DNA of 62,002 nt from Gammaproteobacteria bacterium. GTDB lineage: Bacteria; Pseudomonadota; Gammaproteobacteria; Pseudomonadales; Azotimanducaceae. Under the pieces are notes generated by a model, which was given only the letters and a program-made list of their open reading frames with translations, ran no database searches and had not been told where the DNA came from. Below are positions 26,603-35,029 of the stretch, in pieces. The DNA lies in contig VXPO01000099.1 in NCBI GenBank assembly GCA_009839505.1, positions 1 through 62,002 on the forward strand. Direction: 5' to 3'. Numbering within the stretch: position 1 is the first letter of the stretch; the number at the start of each line of letters is the position of its first letter. A program made the position numbers and the translations under genes.

Positions 26603-28099
26603 TCAACTTGTTATCGACAGCTGCCCGCCGCGCACACGGGCGCGCCGGCCGCAGAATTCCTCGGTCACCATGCCGTGGACCAACTCCGGATCCTCGGTGT
26701 TCACCCACGCCCTGGACCCGGCAGGCGTTCGACACGCCACATGGCCGATGACCGGCTCGTCGTTCTCGTACATCACCGTGTACGACTCGATGGCTGCGTC
26801 GCCCTCGTACTCGGGCAGGCATTCGCGCCCCGGCAGGCTGGCGATCTCGGCTTTCACATCGTCGTGCCTGAAGTCCTGCGCCGGCGGGCGCCCGGAGTAG
26901 ATGCCGTGGGCATGCTTGTAGAGGTTCCCGCCATTGCCCGTGACGAGCGCGTACCCGTCGGGTTCCTGGCGCAGTAGTTCCACGGTGCGCGCGATGCTGT
27001 GCATGACGTAGTTGTTGAGCGGTCCGCCGCCGAATGTCAGACCCCCGGTGACGGTGAGCGGACGTTCTTCCCCGAGACCCAACTCCGCCGCCGCGATCTG
27101 CACCGCCGATGGGAAACAGCTGTAGAGATCGACGAACGTGAGATCGGCCACATCGATATCGGCGAGTTCCATCGCCCGGTTTCCGGTGATGCGTATACCC
27201 GGCGAGGTGTGGAAGTTGTCCCGCACCGATGCTGAGAAGTGATCGTAGCCCTCCACCCCGGAATGGGGATAGACGAGGCGGTCTTCGGCGATGCCCAGGC
27301 GTCTGGCGGTGGCATGGGAGCAGACGATCAAGGCTGCCGCCATGTCAACCGACATGTTGGCGTTCATGAATTTCGTGTAGGGAAAGCTGATCTGCCGGTT
27401 CGTCGGCGACGGCGTGCGGATTGTCTCGGCACTCATGTCCTCGCGCACCCAGGCATTTGGATTGCCTTGGGCGACGTCGTTGAACCGGGACCACAATTCG
27501 GACACCCGGGTGATGTGCTCGTCGAGGCTCTCGCCGCGCTCGTGCCGCAGCGCGTTGTCGTACATCGGATAGACCTGCAGCGCACGGCGGATGCCCTTGG
27601 CGACCTCGTAGTCGTGGTGCTCCGGCCGCTGCTCGGCGCCGAACACCGCGTCCGGGCGACCGGGGACCTCGGCCTGCGGGAGTTCGACACCTGCTCTCCT
27701 CGCCTTGCCCGCGCTGTTGCCGTTCTCTGCCCCGGTGATCACGACCAGATCGTGCTTGCCGGCCAAGATTTCCATGGCGGTGTGAGACAACAACGCTTGG
27801 TTCTGGTTGCCCCCGATCAGGGTTCCCATGGTCTGCGCGCCAGGGGCGCCGATGCGTTCCGCGATCGCTTTGGCGGGATTCTGGTAGCTCCACATCCCGC
27901 GAACGACCCGTACTGAGTCCACGCGATCAAGGAACGGCGCACACCCCGCGTCCGCTGCGGCACTGTCGACCGCTCGCATCATCATCGCCAGCGGCTCAAT
28001 GGCCTGGTCCAGGGACTCGATCCGATTGACGAACTGTCCGACGCCGACGATGACCGGAGTTCTCGGGTTACGCATGGGGCGGTCGTTGGTAAAACCCAT
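26603..28099 (-). CDS. Thiolase-like (SCP-2 type) protein without catalytic Cys
   Basis: The 498-residue protein has thiolase-fold hallmarks: PVIVGVGQ at the start, LVVITGAENGNSAG (like the AGGxExM strand), and ADLTFVDLYSCFPSAVQIAA, GGLTFGGGPLNNYVMH and VTGNGGNLYKHAHGIYS late. The nucleophilic Cys position reads as Asn/Gln in GGNQNQALLSH, the GHP His is replaced in GGLTFGGGP, and the CxGGG Cys is missing. It therefore probably binds acyl-CoA without classical thiolysis. A second ATG lies at codon 9. It is followed closely by the alpha/beta hydrolase gene. Confidence 0.8.
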   Translation of the reverse strand: MGFTNDRPMRNPRTPVIVGVGQFVNRIESLDQAIEPLAMMMRAVDSAAADAGCAPFLDRVDSVRVVRGMWSYQNPAKAIAERIGAPGAQTMGTLIGGNQNQALLSHTAMEILAGKHDLVVITGAENGNSAGKARRAGVELPQAEVPGRPDAVFGAEQRPEHHDYEVAKGIRRALQVYPMYDNALRHERGESLDEHITRVSELWSRFNDVAQGNPNAWVREDMSAETIRTPSPTNRQISFPYTKFMNANMSVDMAAALIVCSHATARRLGIAEDRLVYPHSGVEGYDHFSASVRDNFHTSPGIRITGNRAMELADIDVADLTFVDLYSCFPSAVQIAAAELGLGEERPLTVTGGLTFGGGPLNNYVMHSIARTVELLRQEPDGYALVTGNGGNLYKHAHGIYSGRPPAQDFRHDDVKAEIASLPGRECLPEYEGDAAIESYTVMYENDEPVIGHVACRTPAGSRAWVNTEDPELVHGMVTEEFCGRRARVRGGQLSITS

Positions 28100-28102
28100 A
28101 GA

Positions 28103-28151
28103 TTGCCACCAATGCGTTCCGCGCGGCCAGCGGCGTGTCCTTTGGTGGCAA
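28103..28151. other. Inverted repeat in intergenic space
   Basis: TTGCCACCAA (28103-28112) and TTGGTGGCAA (28142-28151) are perfect inverse complements, 29 bases apart. They lie between the thiolase-like gene start and the small coiled-coil gene stop. It could be a terminator for the coiled-coil genes or an operator for the thiolase gene. Confidence 0.5.
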
Positions 28152-28160
28152 GGCGAGCGA

Positions 28161-28424
28161 CTAGCCGGTCTGGTGTTCCCGGTCCCCTTGGATCCTCGCG
28201 AGCCCGCGCGTCGCGTTGTCGAGGCGCATCTGCAGGTTGTCGAGTCGATCCTGAACGCTGGCGATCCGCTGCTGGACGGTGCTCAAGCGCTGCTCAACAC
28301 TTCTCATGTGGTGCTCGACGCCTTCGATTCGCTGTTCGATGCGCACCATTCGCCGGTCTATTGGATTCAGGGCATGGGAAATGGCGTCCGCCAAGGCCGT
28401 GCTTAGCTCGTCGGTATTCGCCAT
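28161..28424 (-). CDS. Small coiled-coil protein A (paralogue of B)
   Basis: An 87-residue protein whose second half is a heptad coiled coil: RRMVRIEQRIEGVEHHMRSV, then EQRLSTVQQRIASVQDRL. The start MANTDELSTALADAISHAL aligns with MSNSEDNQVLAKVVSKAL of the neighbouring paralogue, which sets the ATG at 28424 rather than an upstream one. No catalytic motif is visible. It is the downstream member of a tandem pair and starts just after the stop of the other. Likely a self-assembling or adaptor protein; function unknown. Confidence 0.75.
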   Translation of the reverse strand: MANTDELSTALADAISHALNPIDRRMVRIEQRIEGVEHHMRSVEQRLSTVQQRIASVQDRLDNLQMRLDNATRGLARIQGDREHQTG

Positions 28425-28428
28425 CTCG

Positions 28429-28689
28429 TCATCCGCCCTCTTCCGGAGCATCCGTCTGCACCGGTGTGACTACGCGCTCCAAGCCATCAAGTCGCACCTG
28501 CAGGTTGTCGACGCGATCCTGAACGCCGGTGACTCGCTGCTGCACGGCGGTCAACCCTTCCTCCACCACCTGCATGTGCTCTTCCACCCGACCGATCCTT
28601 CGCTCGATCCGCGCAAGGCGTTGGCCGATGGGCATCAGCGCCTTTGAGACCACCTTCGCCAAAACCTGGTTGTCCTCGCTATTGCTCAT
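28429..28689 (-). CDS. Small coiled-coil protein B (paralogue of A)
   Basis: An 86-residue protein: MSNSEDNQVLAKVVSKALMP, then a predicted coiled coil RLARIERRIGRVEEHMQVVE, with EGLTAVQQRVTGVQDRVDNL near the end. It is similar along its length to the protein encoded just downstream (shared VQQR and VQD-RLDNLQ-RLD pattern), so the two genes arose by tandem duplication. Their spacing suggests one transcript. No membrane segment or enzyme motif is seen. Confidence 0.75.
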   Translation of the reverse strand: MSNSEDNQVLAKVVSKALMPIGQRLARIERRIGRVEEHMQVVEEGLTAVQQRVTGVQDRVDNLQVRLDGLERVVTPVQTDAPEEGG

Positions 28690-28823
28690 CGTCGCGGTCC
28701 AGCTCCTCCCACGTCAGTTTCGACGGCGCGCTTCAGTGAAGCAACCTCGGACAGAGTGACTCAGTTTGAAATTCGACGCCCCCGTCGCCGGTCGCCGAAT
28801 ACGACTCCCTCGCGGTCGGGATT

Positions 28824-30722
28824 TCAGTGCTCTCGCTCGACATCATTGCTCCACCAACTGTCTATGACGCGCGCCAAGCCGTCGACCAGGTATTCGTACT
28901 TCGCCACCGAGTCGTCCGGGCGACCGAACTTGTCCCAATAGAGAAAGCGCTCCTCGGCAGGCATGTTCAGGGGCACGTGATAGAACCCCCACAGCAGCAC
29001 GCGGTCGAGGGCCCGGCAGACAGTCGTCGCCACCTCCATGCTCGGCGCACGCTGAGCGAGCTCGACGAGTTGGTCGACGACGGGATCGCGAATCGCGGTA
29101 ATGTTGCCGCCCGTCTGCAAGTCGGCGCTCGCCGAACCGAAGTAGGTGTGCAGTTGTCCCATGGGCGGATTCAGAAAGTCGAGACCTCTGAAGTACATGT
29201 CGAACCTGCGCTGGCGTTTGAACTTGACGGCAGTGACGTTGTCGAGCAGGCGTAGGCGTGCGTCGATGCCGAGCATGGCCAGCGACTCGATGTAGGGAAG
29301 CAACATCCGTTTGGCCCACGCCTGCTGGGTTGCGATCTCGAGCGTGAACGGGCGCCCGTGAACATCCAGAAGGCGACCGTCCACAAGTCTCCAGCCAGCC
29401 TCGGCCAACAAATGCCTGGCGCGCTCGAGCGCTTCCCGGTTGGGACCCCGACCCGTCGACACCGGCAATCGGAACGGCTTGGTGAACACGCGATCAGGCA
29501 ATTGGTCGCGATATTCAGCCAATAGCGCGATCTCCTGCTCGGAAGGCAATCCCACCGCCGCCAGCGAAGAACCGGCAAAGTAGCTCAGCGCCCGGTGCTG
29601 GGAGTCGTAGTGGTAGACCCGGTTCTGCCACTCGAAGTCGAAGGCGAGGGTCAGTGCTTCCCGAACGCGGGCGTCGCGGAACATCTCGCGTTCGAGGTTG
29701 AATGCCAGCGCGCGTTCCTGACCGATGGCCTTGCCGACGCGACGCGTATCCCGTCGCAACCGAGCAGCCCTGCTCGCGGCCACGTCGTACGACGTATGCC
29801 AGTAACGAACGTCGGTCTCCCAGAAGACGTCCAGCAGCCCCTTGCGGAAGGCTTCCCGTGCCACCGTGGTGTCGCGGTATACGTCGTAGCGGATCGTCTC
29901 GAAGTTGTATCGCCCCCGGTGGACAGGGAGATCACGGCCCCAGTAGTCGTCGACGCGGCGATAGACGACATGGTCCCGATCGAACTCGGCGATTCGATAG
30001 GCACCGCTGACCAGCGGCGGCTCCAGGGTTGGTTTGCCCGGGTCGCGATCGGCGTAGTAGTGAGCTGGGCGCATCGGAAACGTGGACAATGCCAACAGGT
30101 TCGAATGCGTGAAGACCTCGCGATGGTGGATGACAAGCTCTCGGGCGTTCACGATCTCGATCGACTCGACCCACGATCGCAGGTAGCTCTTTCCGGCCAG
30201 CGACGTCTTGTCCATGACATCGTAGGAGAACTGCACGTCGTGGGACGTGATCGGCACCCCGTCGTGCCAGCGGGCCGACGCGTGCAAGGAGATGAACAGC
30301 GATTTCCTGTCGTCCGACAGCGCGACCCCATCGACTAGCGAACCGTAGAGCGCCGATGGCTCGTCCGCCGAGCGGACGAACAGTCGATCCATCGTTCTCT
30401 CAAGGCCTGCCGCATTGGCAACGCCCACGCCCCATGCCCCCGAGAAGTTCCTGATCGGCGAGGTCGTCGACAGCGTCAGGCTTCCCCCCTTCGGCGCCGA
30501 TGGGTTCGTGTACTCGAAGTGCGCGAAGTCGATCGGATACTTCAGGTCGTGTAGCAATGAAATGCCGTGCTGATATGGCGGTCTTTCGGCCAGGCAGTTC
30601 GCCGCGAGCAACAGCGCGGCAACCGCAAGCGGTCGACACCGAACCACGGAGACGGTTGCGTGTCTCCTGCCGGCAGCGCGGCGCCGCTGACTGCTAGACA
30701 GCAAACGGGTTACGTGATCCAT
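28824..30722 (-). CDS. ABC-transporter peptide-binding protein (YejA-like)
   Basis: This is a family 5 extracellular solute-binding protein of about 632 residues. After the start MDHVTRLL and an Arg-rich stretch comes the hydrophobic signal-like VRCRPLAVAALLLAANCLAE, where the Cys might anchor a lipid. Family features are YPIDFAHFEYTNPSAPKGG, ARWHDGVPITSHDVQFSYDV and SGAYRIAEFDRDHVVYRRVD, typical of YejA-type microcin C/peptide receptors. No permease or ATPase genes are next to it, so the transporter must be encoded elsewhere. An upstream in-frame ATG adds 34 residues without signal character. Confidence 0.85.
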   Translation of the reverse strand: MDHVTRLLSSSQRRRAAGRRHATVSVVRCRPLAVAALLLAANCLAERPPYQHGISLLHDLKYPIDFAHFEYTNPSAPKGGSLTLSTTSPIRNFSGAWGVGVANAAGLERTMDRLFVRSADEPSALYGSLVDGVALSDDRKSLFISLHASARWHDGVPITSHDVQFSYDVMDKTSLAGKSYLRSWVESIEIVNARELVIHHREVFTHSNLLALSTFPMRPAHYYADRDPGKPTLEPPLVSGAYRIAEFDRDHVVYRRVDDYWGRDLPVHRGRYNFETIRYDVYRDTTVAREAFRKGLLDVFWETDVRYWHTSYDVAASRAARLRRDTRRVGKAIGQERALAFNLEREMFRDARVREALTLAFDFEWQNRVYHYDSQHRALSYFAGSSLAAVGLPSEQEIALLAEYRDQLPDRVFTKPFRLPVSTGRGPNREALERARHLLAEAGWRLVDGRLLDVHGRPFTLEIATQQAWAKRMLLPYIESLAMLGIDARLRLLDNVTAVKFKRQRRFDMYFRGLDFLNPPMGQLHTYFGSASADLQTGGNITAIRDPVVDQLVELAQRAPSMEVATTVCRALDRVLLWGFYHVPLNMPAEERFLYWDKFGRPDDSVAKYEYLVDGLARVIDSWWSNDVEREH

Positions 30723-30956
30723 GGGTGGGAATATACGTGGGTTGGCGCCCGCGGGGTTCCTGACGTGGGGCGTTGGTCGCCCGGGCAGGCCAGAATCGAC
30801 GCAATGGTTGTCCACAGCGCACACGAAAGCTACGCTTCCCTCGAGCAGAACTCCGTCTGAACGCTAGGGACCAGCGGCATCTTGCTGTCGGGAAGAGTTC
30901 GCGTAGCGGTCGCGTCTCGCACGTTCGCTACGAACACACAAAGGGGAAGAGCGAAG

Positions 30957-31430
30957 ATGACCGAACCGGATCACGAACGCAGGGACTTCCTGCGCACGAC
31001 GGGTACCGCCGCAGGCGTGGCCGCATTGGGAACGGCTCTTACCGGCTCGGCCGGGGCCGCTGAGGTTATGGAGCTCAATCGGATGGGGCCGACTCCCGAG
31101 CAGGTCCAGCGGTTTCTCGCGCTCCCCGACCGACCGGTCGTGATGGTGAACCTGCTCAAGTTCAAGGACGGTGCAGGCGCACTGGAATACGGCAAGTACG
31201 GTCAGGCGATGCAGACAATCCTCAAGGATGTCGGTGCCGAGATCATCTTCTCCGGCCAATGCCAAACGACGCTCATCGGTGGTGCCGAGTGGGACGCGGT
31301 GGCGCTGGTTCGCTACCCCAATGCGCGTGCGCTCGTCGAGATGAGCCAATTGCCGGCGTACCAGGAAGCGCACGTGCACCGCGCTGAGGGTCTCGAAGGA
31401 CAGGTCAACCTGGCGGTGTTCGAACAATGA
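30957..31430 (+). CDS. Tat-exported DUF1330-like protein
   Basis: The product has 157 residues. The N-terminus has a twin-arginine signal (HERRDFLRTTGTAAGVAALG, then ALTGSAGAAE). The mature part has RPVVMVNLLKFKDG, GAEIIFSGQCQTTLIGG, ALVRYPNARALVEMS and EAHVHRAEGLEGQ, as in DUF1330 dimeric alpha-beta barrel proteins. Function is unknown; export through Tat suggests a folded, perhaps cofactor-bearing periplasmic protein. AGGGGAAG precedes the ATG. Its stop overlaps the start of the next hydrolase gene (ATGA), so the two are coupled. Confidence 0.8.
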   Translation: MTEPDHERRDFLRTTGTAAGVAALGTALTGSAGAAEVMELNRMGPTPEQVQRFLALPDRPVVMVNLLKFKDGAGALEYGKYGQAMQTILKDVGAEIIFSGQCQTTLIGGAEWDAVALVRYPNARALVEMSQLPAYQEAHVHRAEGLEGQVNLAVFEQ

Positions 31431-32356
31431 GCTCCCGGTCGCGACAGTTCATCGTACTGGCTGTACTCCTCCTGGTGGGGCTCGGCGCTTATGCCAACGT
31501 GAATGGAGAACGTCCAATGACAGTCGAGCAGACGCAGATGGAGGCCGGCGAGTACACCTACGAGGTTCGCCGTGCCGGGAACCGGGGCGATCTGGTCATC
31601 CTGATGCATGGCTTTCCGGAAACGTCCCACATGTGGATACCGTTGCTCGAGCATCTGGCAGCCAACGGCTACACGGCGGTCGCGCCGGACCTGCGTGGAT
31701 ACAGCCCGGGGGCGCGACCGGAAGGCGCGGAACACTACGGCTATGCCGCCATGGCGGCCGATATCCTGGCCATGGCGGATGCGCTGGGCAAGGAACGCTT
31801 CCACCTGGTCGGCCACGACCACGGTGCGGGACTCGGCTGGTACATTGCTGGCCGCCACGCCGACCGACTTCAAAGTTGGACCGCCCTCTCCGTCCCCCAT
31901 ATCGATGCCTTCGGCGAGGCAATCGCCAACAATCCTGAGCAACGTCAGCGCAGCGGCTACATGCAGTTCTTCCGCCAGGTCGGGATCGCGGAGGCGGCTC
32001 TTTCGGCCGATGACTTTACCTCGCTGCGCAACATCTGGAGTGCGTCTTCTGCCGACCAGGTCGAGGAGTACGTGCGAGTGCTCAGGCAGCCGGGAGCGCT
32101 CACCGGCGCGCTGAACTGGTATCGAGGCGCGCTCACGGAGGACCGGCAACCCATCGGCAAGATCTCGGTCCCCACGATACTGATCTGGGGCAACCAGGAC
32201 TCGGCGATCGGACGACCGGGTGTCACCGCCACGCCGCCCTTGATGGCCGGTCCGTACAGGCTGGTCGAACTCGACGTGGGCCACTGGCTCATACAGGAGG
32301 CCGAAGCCGACGTGCTCCGTGAGACGCTGGCCCACATCGAGCAATACGCCGACTGA
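31427..32356 (+). CDS. Membrane-anchored alpha/beta hydrolase, epoxide-hydrolase-like
   Basis: The product has 309 residues. An N-terminal anchor or signal (FIVLAVLLLVGLGAYANV) places the enzyme outside the cytoplasm. The oxyanion strand is LMHGFPETSHMW. The nucleophile elbow GHDHGAGLGW has Asp, as in epoxide hydrolases and haloalkane dehalogenases. LIWGNQDSA supplies the acid region and VGHWLIQE the catalytic His. It is translationally coupled to the Tat-exported DUF1330-like protein, which suggests they act in one extracytoplasmic process. The natural substrate is unknown. Confidence 0.85.
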   Translation: MSSRSRQFIVLAVLLLVGLGAYANVNGERPMTVEQTQMEAGEYTYEVRRAGNRGDLVILMHGFPETSHMWIPLLEHLAANGYTAVAPDLRGYSPGARPEGAEHYGYAAMAADILAMADALGKERFHLVGHDHGAGLGWYIAGRHADRLQSWTALSVPHIDAFGEAIANNPEQRQRSGYMQFFRQVGIAEAALSADDFTSLRNIWSASSADQVEEYVRVLRQPGALTGALNWYRGALTEDRQPIGKISVPTILIWGNQDSAIGRPGVTATPPLMAGPYRLVELDVGHWLIQEAEADVLRETLAHIEQYAD

Positions 32357-32397
32357 ATTCGCGCCCGAACTCCCAGGCGAGCGTCGCCGGGCCAACC

Positions 32398-33261
32398 GTG
32401 AGTCGCGTCAACGGACCTTCGGCCGTGTGGGTCAACGAGCCTGTCGCCGGCGAATTGCCGCGGGGCGTTGCACACCACACGTTCCGTTCCAAGGCACACC
32501 AAGCCGACGTGGGCTACTGCATCTACCTGCCGCCCGGTTACGACTCAAATCACGACGAACGCTATCCCGTGATCTACAACCTGCACGGGGCGGACGGCAA
32601 CGAACTGCATGGTTTCGACGAAGTGGAAGTACTCGACGCGGGCATTCGCGGCGGGCGTTGGCCGGCGATGATCGTGGTGATGCCGAACGGTGGCAAGCGG
32701 ACGTTCTTCAAGGACTCCCACGACGGGCGCTTCAGCAGCGAGACACTCATCATCCGCGAGCTGATTCCGCACATCGACGCCCGGTACGGCACGATCGCTA
32801 CCCGGGAGGGACGCTGCATCGAAGGCCACAGCATGGGCGGTCGCGGGGCCACCCGCCTCGCCATGAAGTATCCGGCGATGTTCTGCTCGCTGTTCAACCT
32901 GGCGGGCAACGTGCCGCGGACGTCGGCGCACTTCGACCCGTCCAGCCCGGACACCTACCCCAACAACTATCTCGGTCCCGACCTGCGAAACTACGTCGAC
33001 AACGACGCTTTCGAACTGCTCAAGAGAAATCTGGACCACATCAAGGGCAAGCTACGCATCCAGCTGTGGTGCGGCACCCAGGACATGGACCACCTAGTGA
33101 CGGTCCGCGACTTCCATCAAGCCCTCCTGGCAGCGGGAGTGGACCACACGTACCTGGAGATCGAGCGACAGGGACACGCCAAGCGACCGATCATCGAGAG
33201 GTACCGCGACGTTTGGTTCGACTACCACGTGGAGTCGATCCGACTGGCACAGGCGAAATGA
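32398..33261 (+). CDS. Esterase (alpha/beta hydrolase, esterase-D-like)
   Basis: A 287-residue protein with YCIYLPPGYDSN, YPVIYNLHGADGN (oxyanion strand), the nucleophile elbow EGHSMGGRGATRLAMKYP, GTQDMDHLV (acid) and ERQGHAKRP (His). The triad is complete. The family includes feruloyl and acetyl esterases and mycolyltransferase-like proteins. No signal peptide is evident, so it may be cytosolic. The start is a GTG at 32398; no better start lies close. It follows the epoxide-hydrolase-like gene by 41 bases on the same strand. Confidence 0.85.
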   Translation: MSRVNGPSAVWVNEPVAGELPRGVAHHTFRSKAHQADVGYCIYLPPGYDSNHDERYPVIYNLHGADGNELHGFDEVEVLDAGIRGGRWPAMIVVMPNGGKRTFFKDSHDGRFSSETLIIRELIPHIDARYGTIATREGRCIEGHSMGGRGATRLAMKYPAMFCSLFNLAGNVPRTSAHFDPSSPDTYPNNYLGPDLRNYVDNDAFELLKRNLDHIKGKLRIQLWCGTQDMDHLVTVRDFHQALLAAGVDHTYLEIERQGHAKRPIIERYRDVWFDYHVESIRLAQAK

Positions 33262-33286
33262 ACAAGGGTCGTGGGCCGGCCCTAAC

Positions 33287-33310
33287 GCGCCCGCCTAGAT
33301 AGGCGGGCGC
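33287..33310. terminator. Bidirectional hairpin terminator
   Basis: GCGCCCGCCTA and TAGGCGGGCGC are perfect inverse complements around a two-base centre. The hairpin lies between convergent esterase and Uma2 genes and fits shared termination. There is no strong T-run on either side. Confidence 0.6.
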
Positions 33311-33346
33311 CCTCCAAGGGCGGTCTCGATACAGGAAGGCGGGTGC

Positions 33347-34099
33347 TTAGCGTTGTCGCCGCAGAAGCTCTTCCAACTCGGCGACGCGCGCCTCAGACGC
33401 CTTGAGCGCCACCGCGGTCTCACCGTGGTCCGGCAGGACGTCGCCCGTCGCCGAGTCGCGGAACCGGAAGCCGTCGCCGCCCGGAACCAGATCGAGGCCT
33501 AGCACGCGGCTCCGGTATCCGCCGTCCGGCATCGCCGGCACCGGTACATAGACGCCGTCGGCGTCCAGATGCCAGCCGTTGATCGGGCGCGGCAGCTTGC
33601 CGATCGGATCGAACAGCCAGAACTCGTCCACCCCCAGCGCTTCGTAGAGGCCGGGCTTCGCCTCGACATCGTTTCGCCAGGTCCGCAGCGACAGCAGTTC
33701 CAGGACGAAGTTCGGCGGCTTAGGTTCCTCCCACAGCTTGTAGGATCCGCGCTCTCTGTGACCGGCGCCGAACGCGACCATCAGGTCCGGCGCGACCAAT
33801 GCGCTCCGGTCGCCACGCTCGAAGAAGAGTCCCAGGTCGGCTGCCACGAAAAAGTCTGCGCGCGCCGCGTAGTGGACGCGCAATGCGCCGATCGCGTAAC
33901 CGCGGAGCTTCTCGTGGATCGTACTCTCCACGGCCGCGCTATCCGTCTCGGGGTAGCCGTCGTCGTCACACGCGACCGGTGGCACCGGTCGGTAGAGGGC
34001 GCGGGCGTGAAGGGTGGCCAGGGACGTCCGATGCGCAGCGACCCCGCTGGTGGCGCTCGAGGAGGTTTGCTGTACGGTGGACGGTGGTTCGGTTGGCAT
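33347..34099 (-). CDS. Uma2-family (DUF820) restriction-endonuclease-fold protein
   Basis: The product has 250 residues. Uma2 features: HEKLRGYAIGALRVHY near the N-terminus, VAPDLMVAFGAG (acidic PD-like motif), PNFVLELLSLRTWRNDVEAK (ExK-like with Lys) and LGVDEFWLFDPIGKLP. The last 20 residues form a short coiled coil (KASEARVAELEELLRRQR). These proteins share a PD-(D/E)XK fold and are abundant in cyanobacteria and other bacteria; their cellular role is not settled. An ATG at 34099 starts the frame. It is convergent with the esterase gene. Confidence 0.8.
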   Translation of the reverse strand: MPTEPPSTVQQTSSSATSGVAAHRTSLATLHARALYRPVPPVACDDDGYPETDSAAVESTIHEKLRGYAIGALRVHYAARADFFVAADLGLFFERGDRSALVAPDLMVAFGAGHRERGSYKLWEEPKPPNFVLELLSLRTWRNDVEAKPGLYEALGVDEFWLFDPIGKLPRPINGWHLDADGVYVPVPAMPDGGYRSRVLGLDLVPGGDGFRFRDSATGDVLPDHGETAVALKASEARVAELEELLRRQR

Positions 34100-34232
34100 C
34101 TTCGCAAACTACCACAGAGGTTCCCGGCGCGGCGATGGTCGGCGAAGCATCGCCGGAGGTACGCCATGGGCGTTAGCGACGTTGACCTGGGCGGATGTGC
34201 GAGATCGCTGATTTTCCCACGCACAGCAGAAC

Positions 34233-34257
34233 GGGCGACCACAAGGGACGCCCCTAC
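34233..34257 (-). repeat. REP-like palindromic repeat copy (variant)
   Basis: A reverse-orientation copy: GGGCGACCACAAGGG then ACGCCCCTAC, with A for T in one arm, so the stem has one mismatch. It lies 34 bases from the stop of the cyclase gene. Confidence 0.75.
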
Positions 34258-34291
34258 GAGGGTGTCGCCGGCCTTGTGGCTCGTCCGGCTT

Positions 34292-35020
34292 CTACGCTTC
34301 TTCGATGGCGATCGCCCGGACCCAGGTGCCTTCCATGCGCTCGACGTTGAGCGGGAGGCTCATGAAGAAGCAGCGATCGCGCTCAAGGGTCTCGATGTTG
34401 ACCAGCGGGTAGACGATGGGGATGTTGGCGCCCGTCATCGCCCGGTGCGTGGGGCAGTTGTCGGGCTCCGGGTCGAGCTGTTTGGTTTCCCAGCGAATCC
34501 CCGGCACGCCGACGCCGAGCATCTTGATCTTCTGCTCCGCCAACCAATAGGCGGTATCGCCCTCGATCCAGGGGACGTCGTCGTCCGTGTGACTGCTGCC
34601 CATCAACACGATGTCGCCTTCGCGCACGTTGGACAGGTGCTCCGGCAGGATCGGCTGTCCTTTCAGATGGTCCAGCTTGCACACGCAGGCTTCGCCGTAA
34701 TAAGTACCCACGGGCACCTCCCAGATGCCCTTCATTCCTTCCGGCAAGCCCGTCCAGTTGTCGTTGTGGCCGATACCCAGTTGCACATGCGACCCCATGT
34801 GGCCGCTGACCCCGCCAACCGGCCAGGCGGCGACGGTGCCCTCGTTGCACGCCACCAAGTGCTCGATGGTGCCGTCCTGTTCGTTGTAGGTCTCCTCGAC
34901 GATCCAAGGCATGTTGTAGACGTCCCGCTTGCCTTCCTCGACGGTCTGGTCCATGCGGGTCACCCGGGAAACAAGCTCCCAGCTCAGATCGACGATTCGC
35001 TGTCCTTCGAGACTGATCAT
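34292..35020 (-). CDS. Cyclase-family metal hydrolase (kynurenine formamidase-like) 1
   Basis: A 242-residue member of the cyclase family (PF04199 type). The metal-binding signature H-x-G-x-H-x(4)-H appears as VSGHMGSHVQLGIGH. GDIVLMGSSHTDDD and KIKMLGVGVPGIRWE follow. The family hydrolyses amides or lactones using Zn or Mn. AGGGAGGGAAC precedes the ATG. It is the last gene of a four-gene minus-strand unit, nine bases after its paralogue; the two proteins are clearly related along their length and may form a hetero-oligomer or act on related substrates. Confidence 0.85.
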   Translation of the reverse strand: MISLEGQRIVDLSWELVSRVTRMDQTVEEGKRDVYNMPWIVEETYNEQDGTIEHLVACNEGTVAAWPVGGVSGHMGSHVQLGIGHNDNWTGLPEGMKGIWEVPVGTYYGEACVCKLDHLKGQPILPEHLSNVREGDIVLMGSSHTDDDVPWIEGDTAYWLAEQKIKMLGVGVPGIRWETKQLDPEPDNCPTHRAMTGANIPIVYPLVNIETLERDRCFFMSLPLNVERMEGTWVRAIAIEEA

Positions 35021-35029
35021 GTTCCCTCC

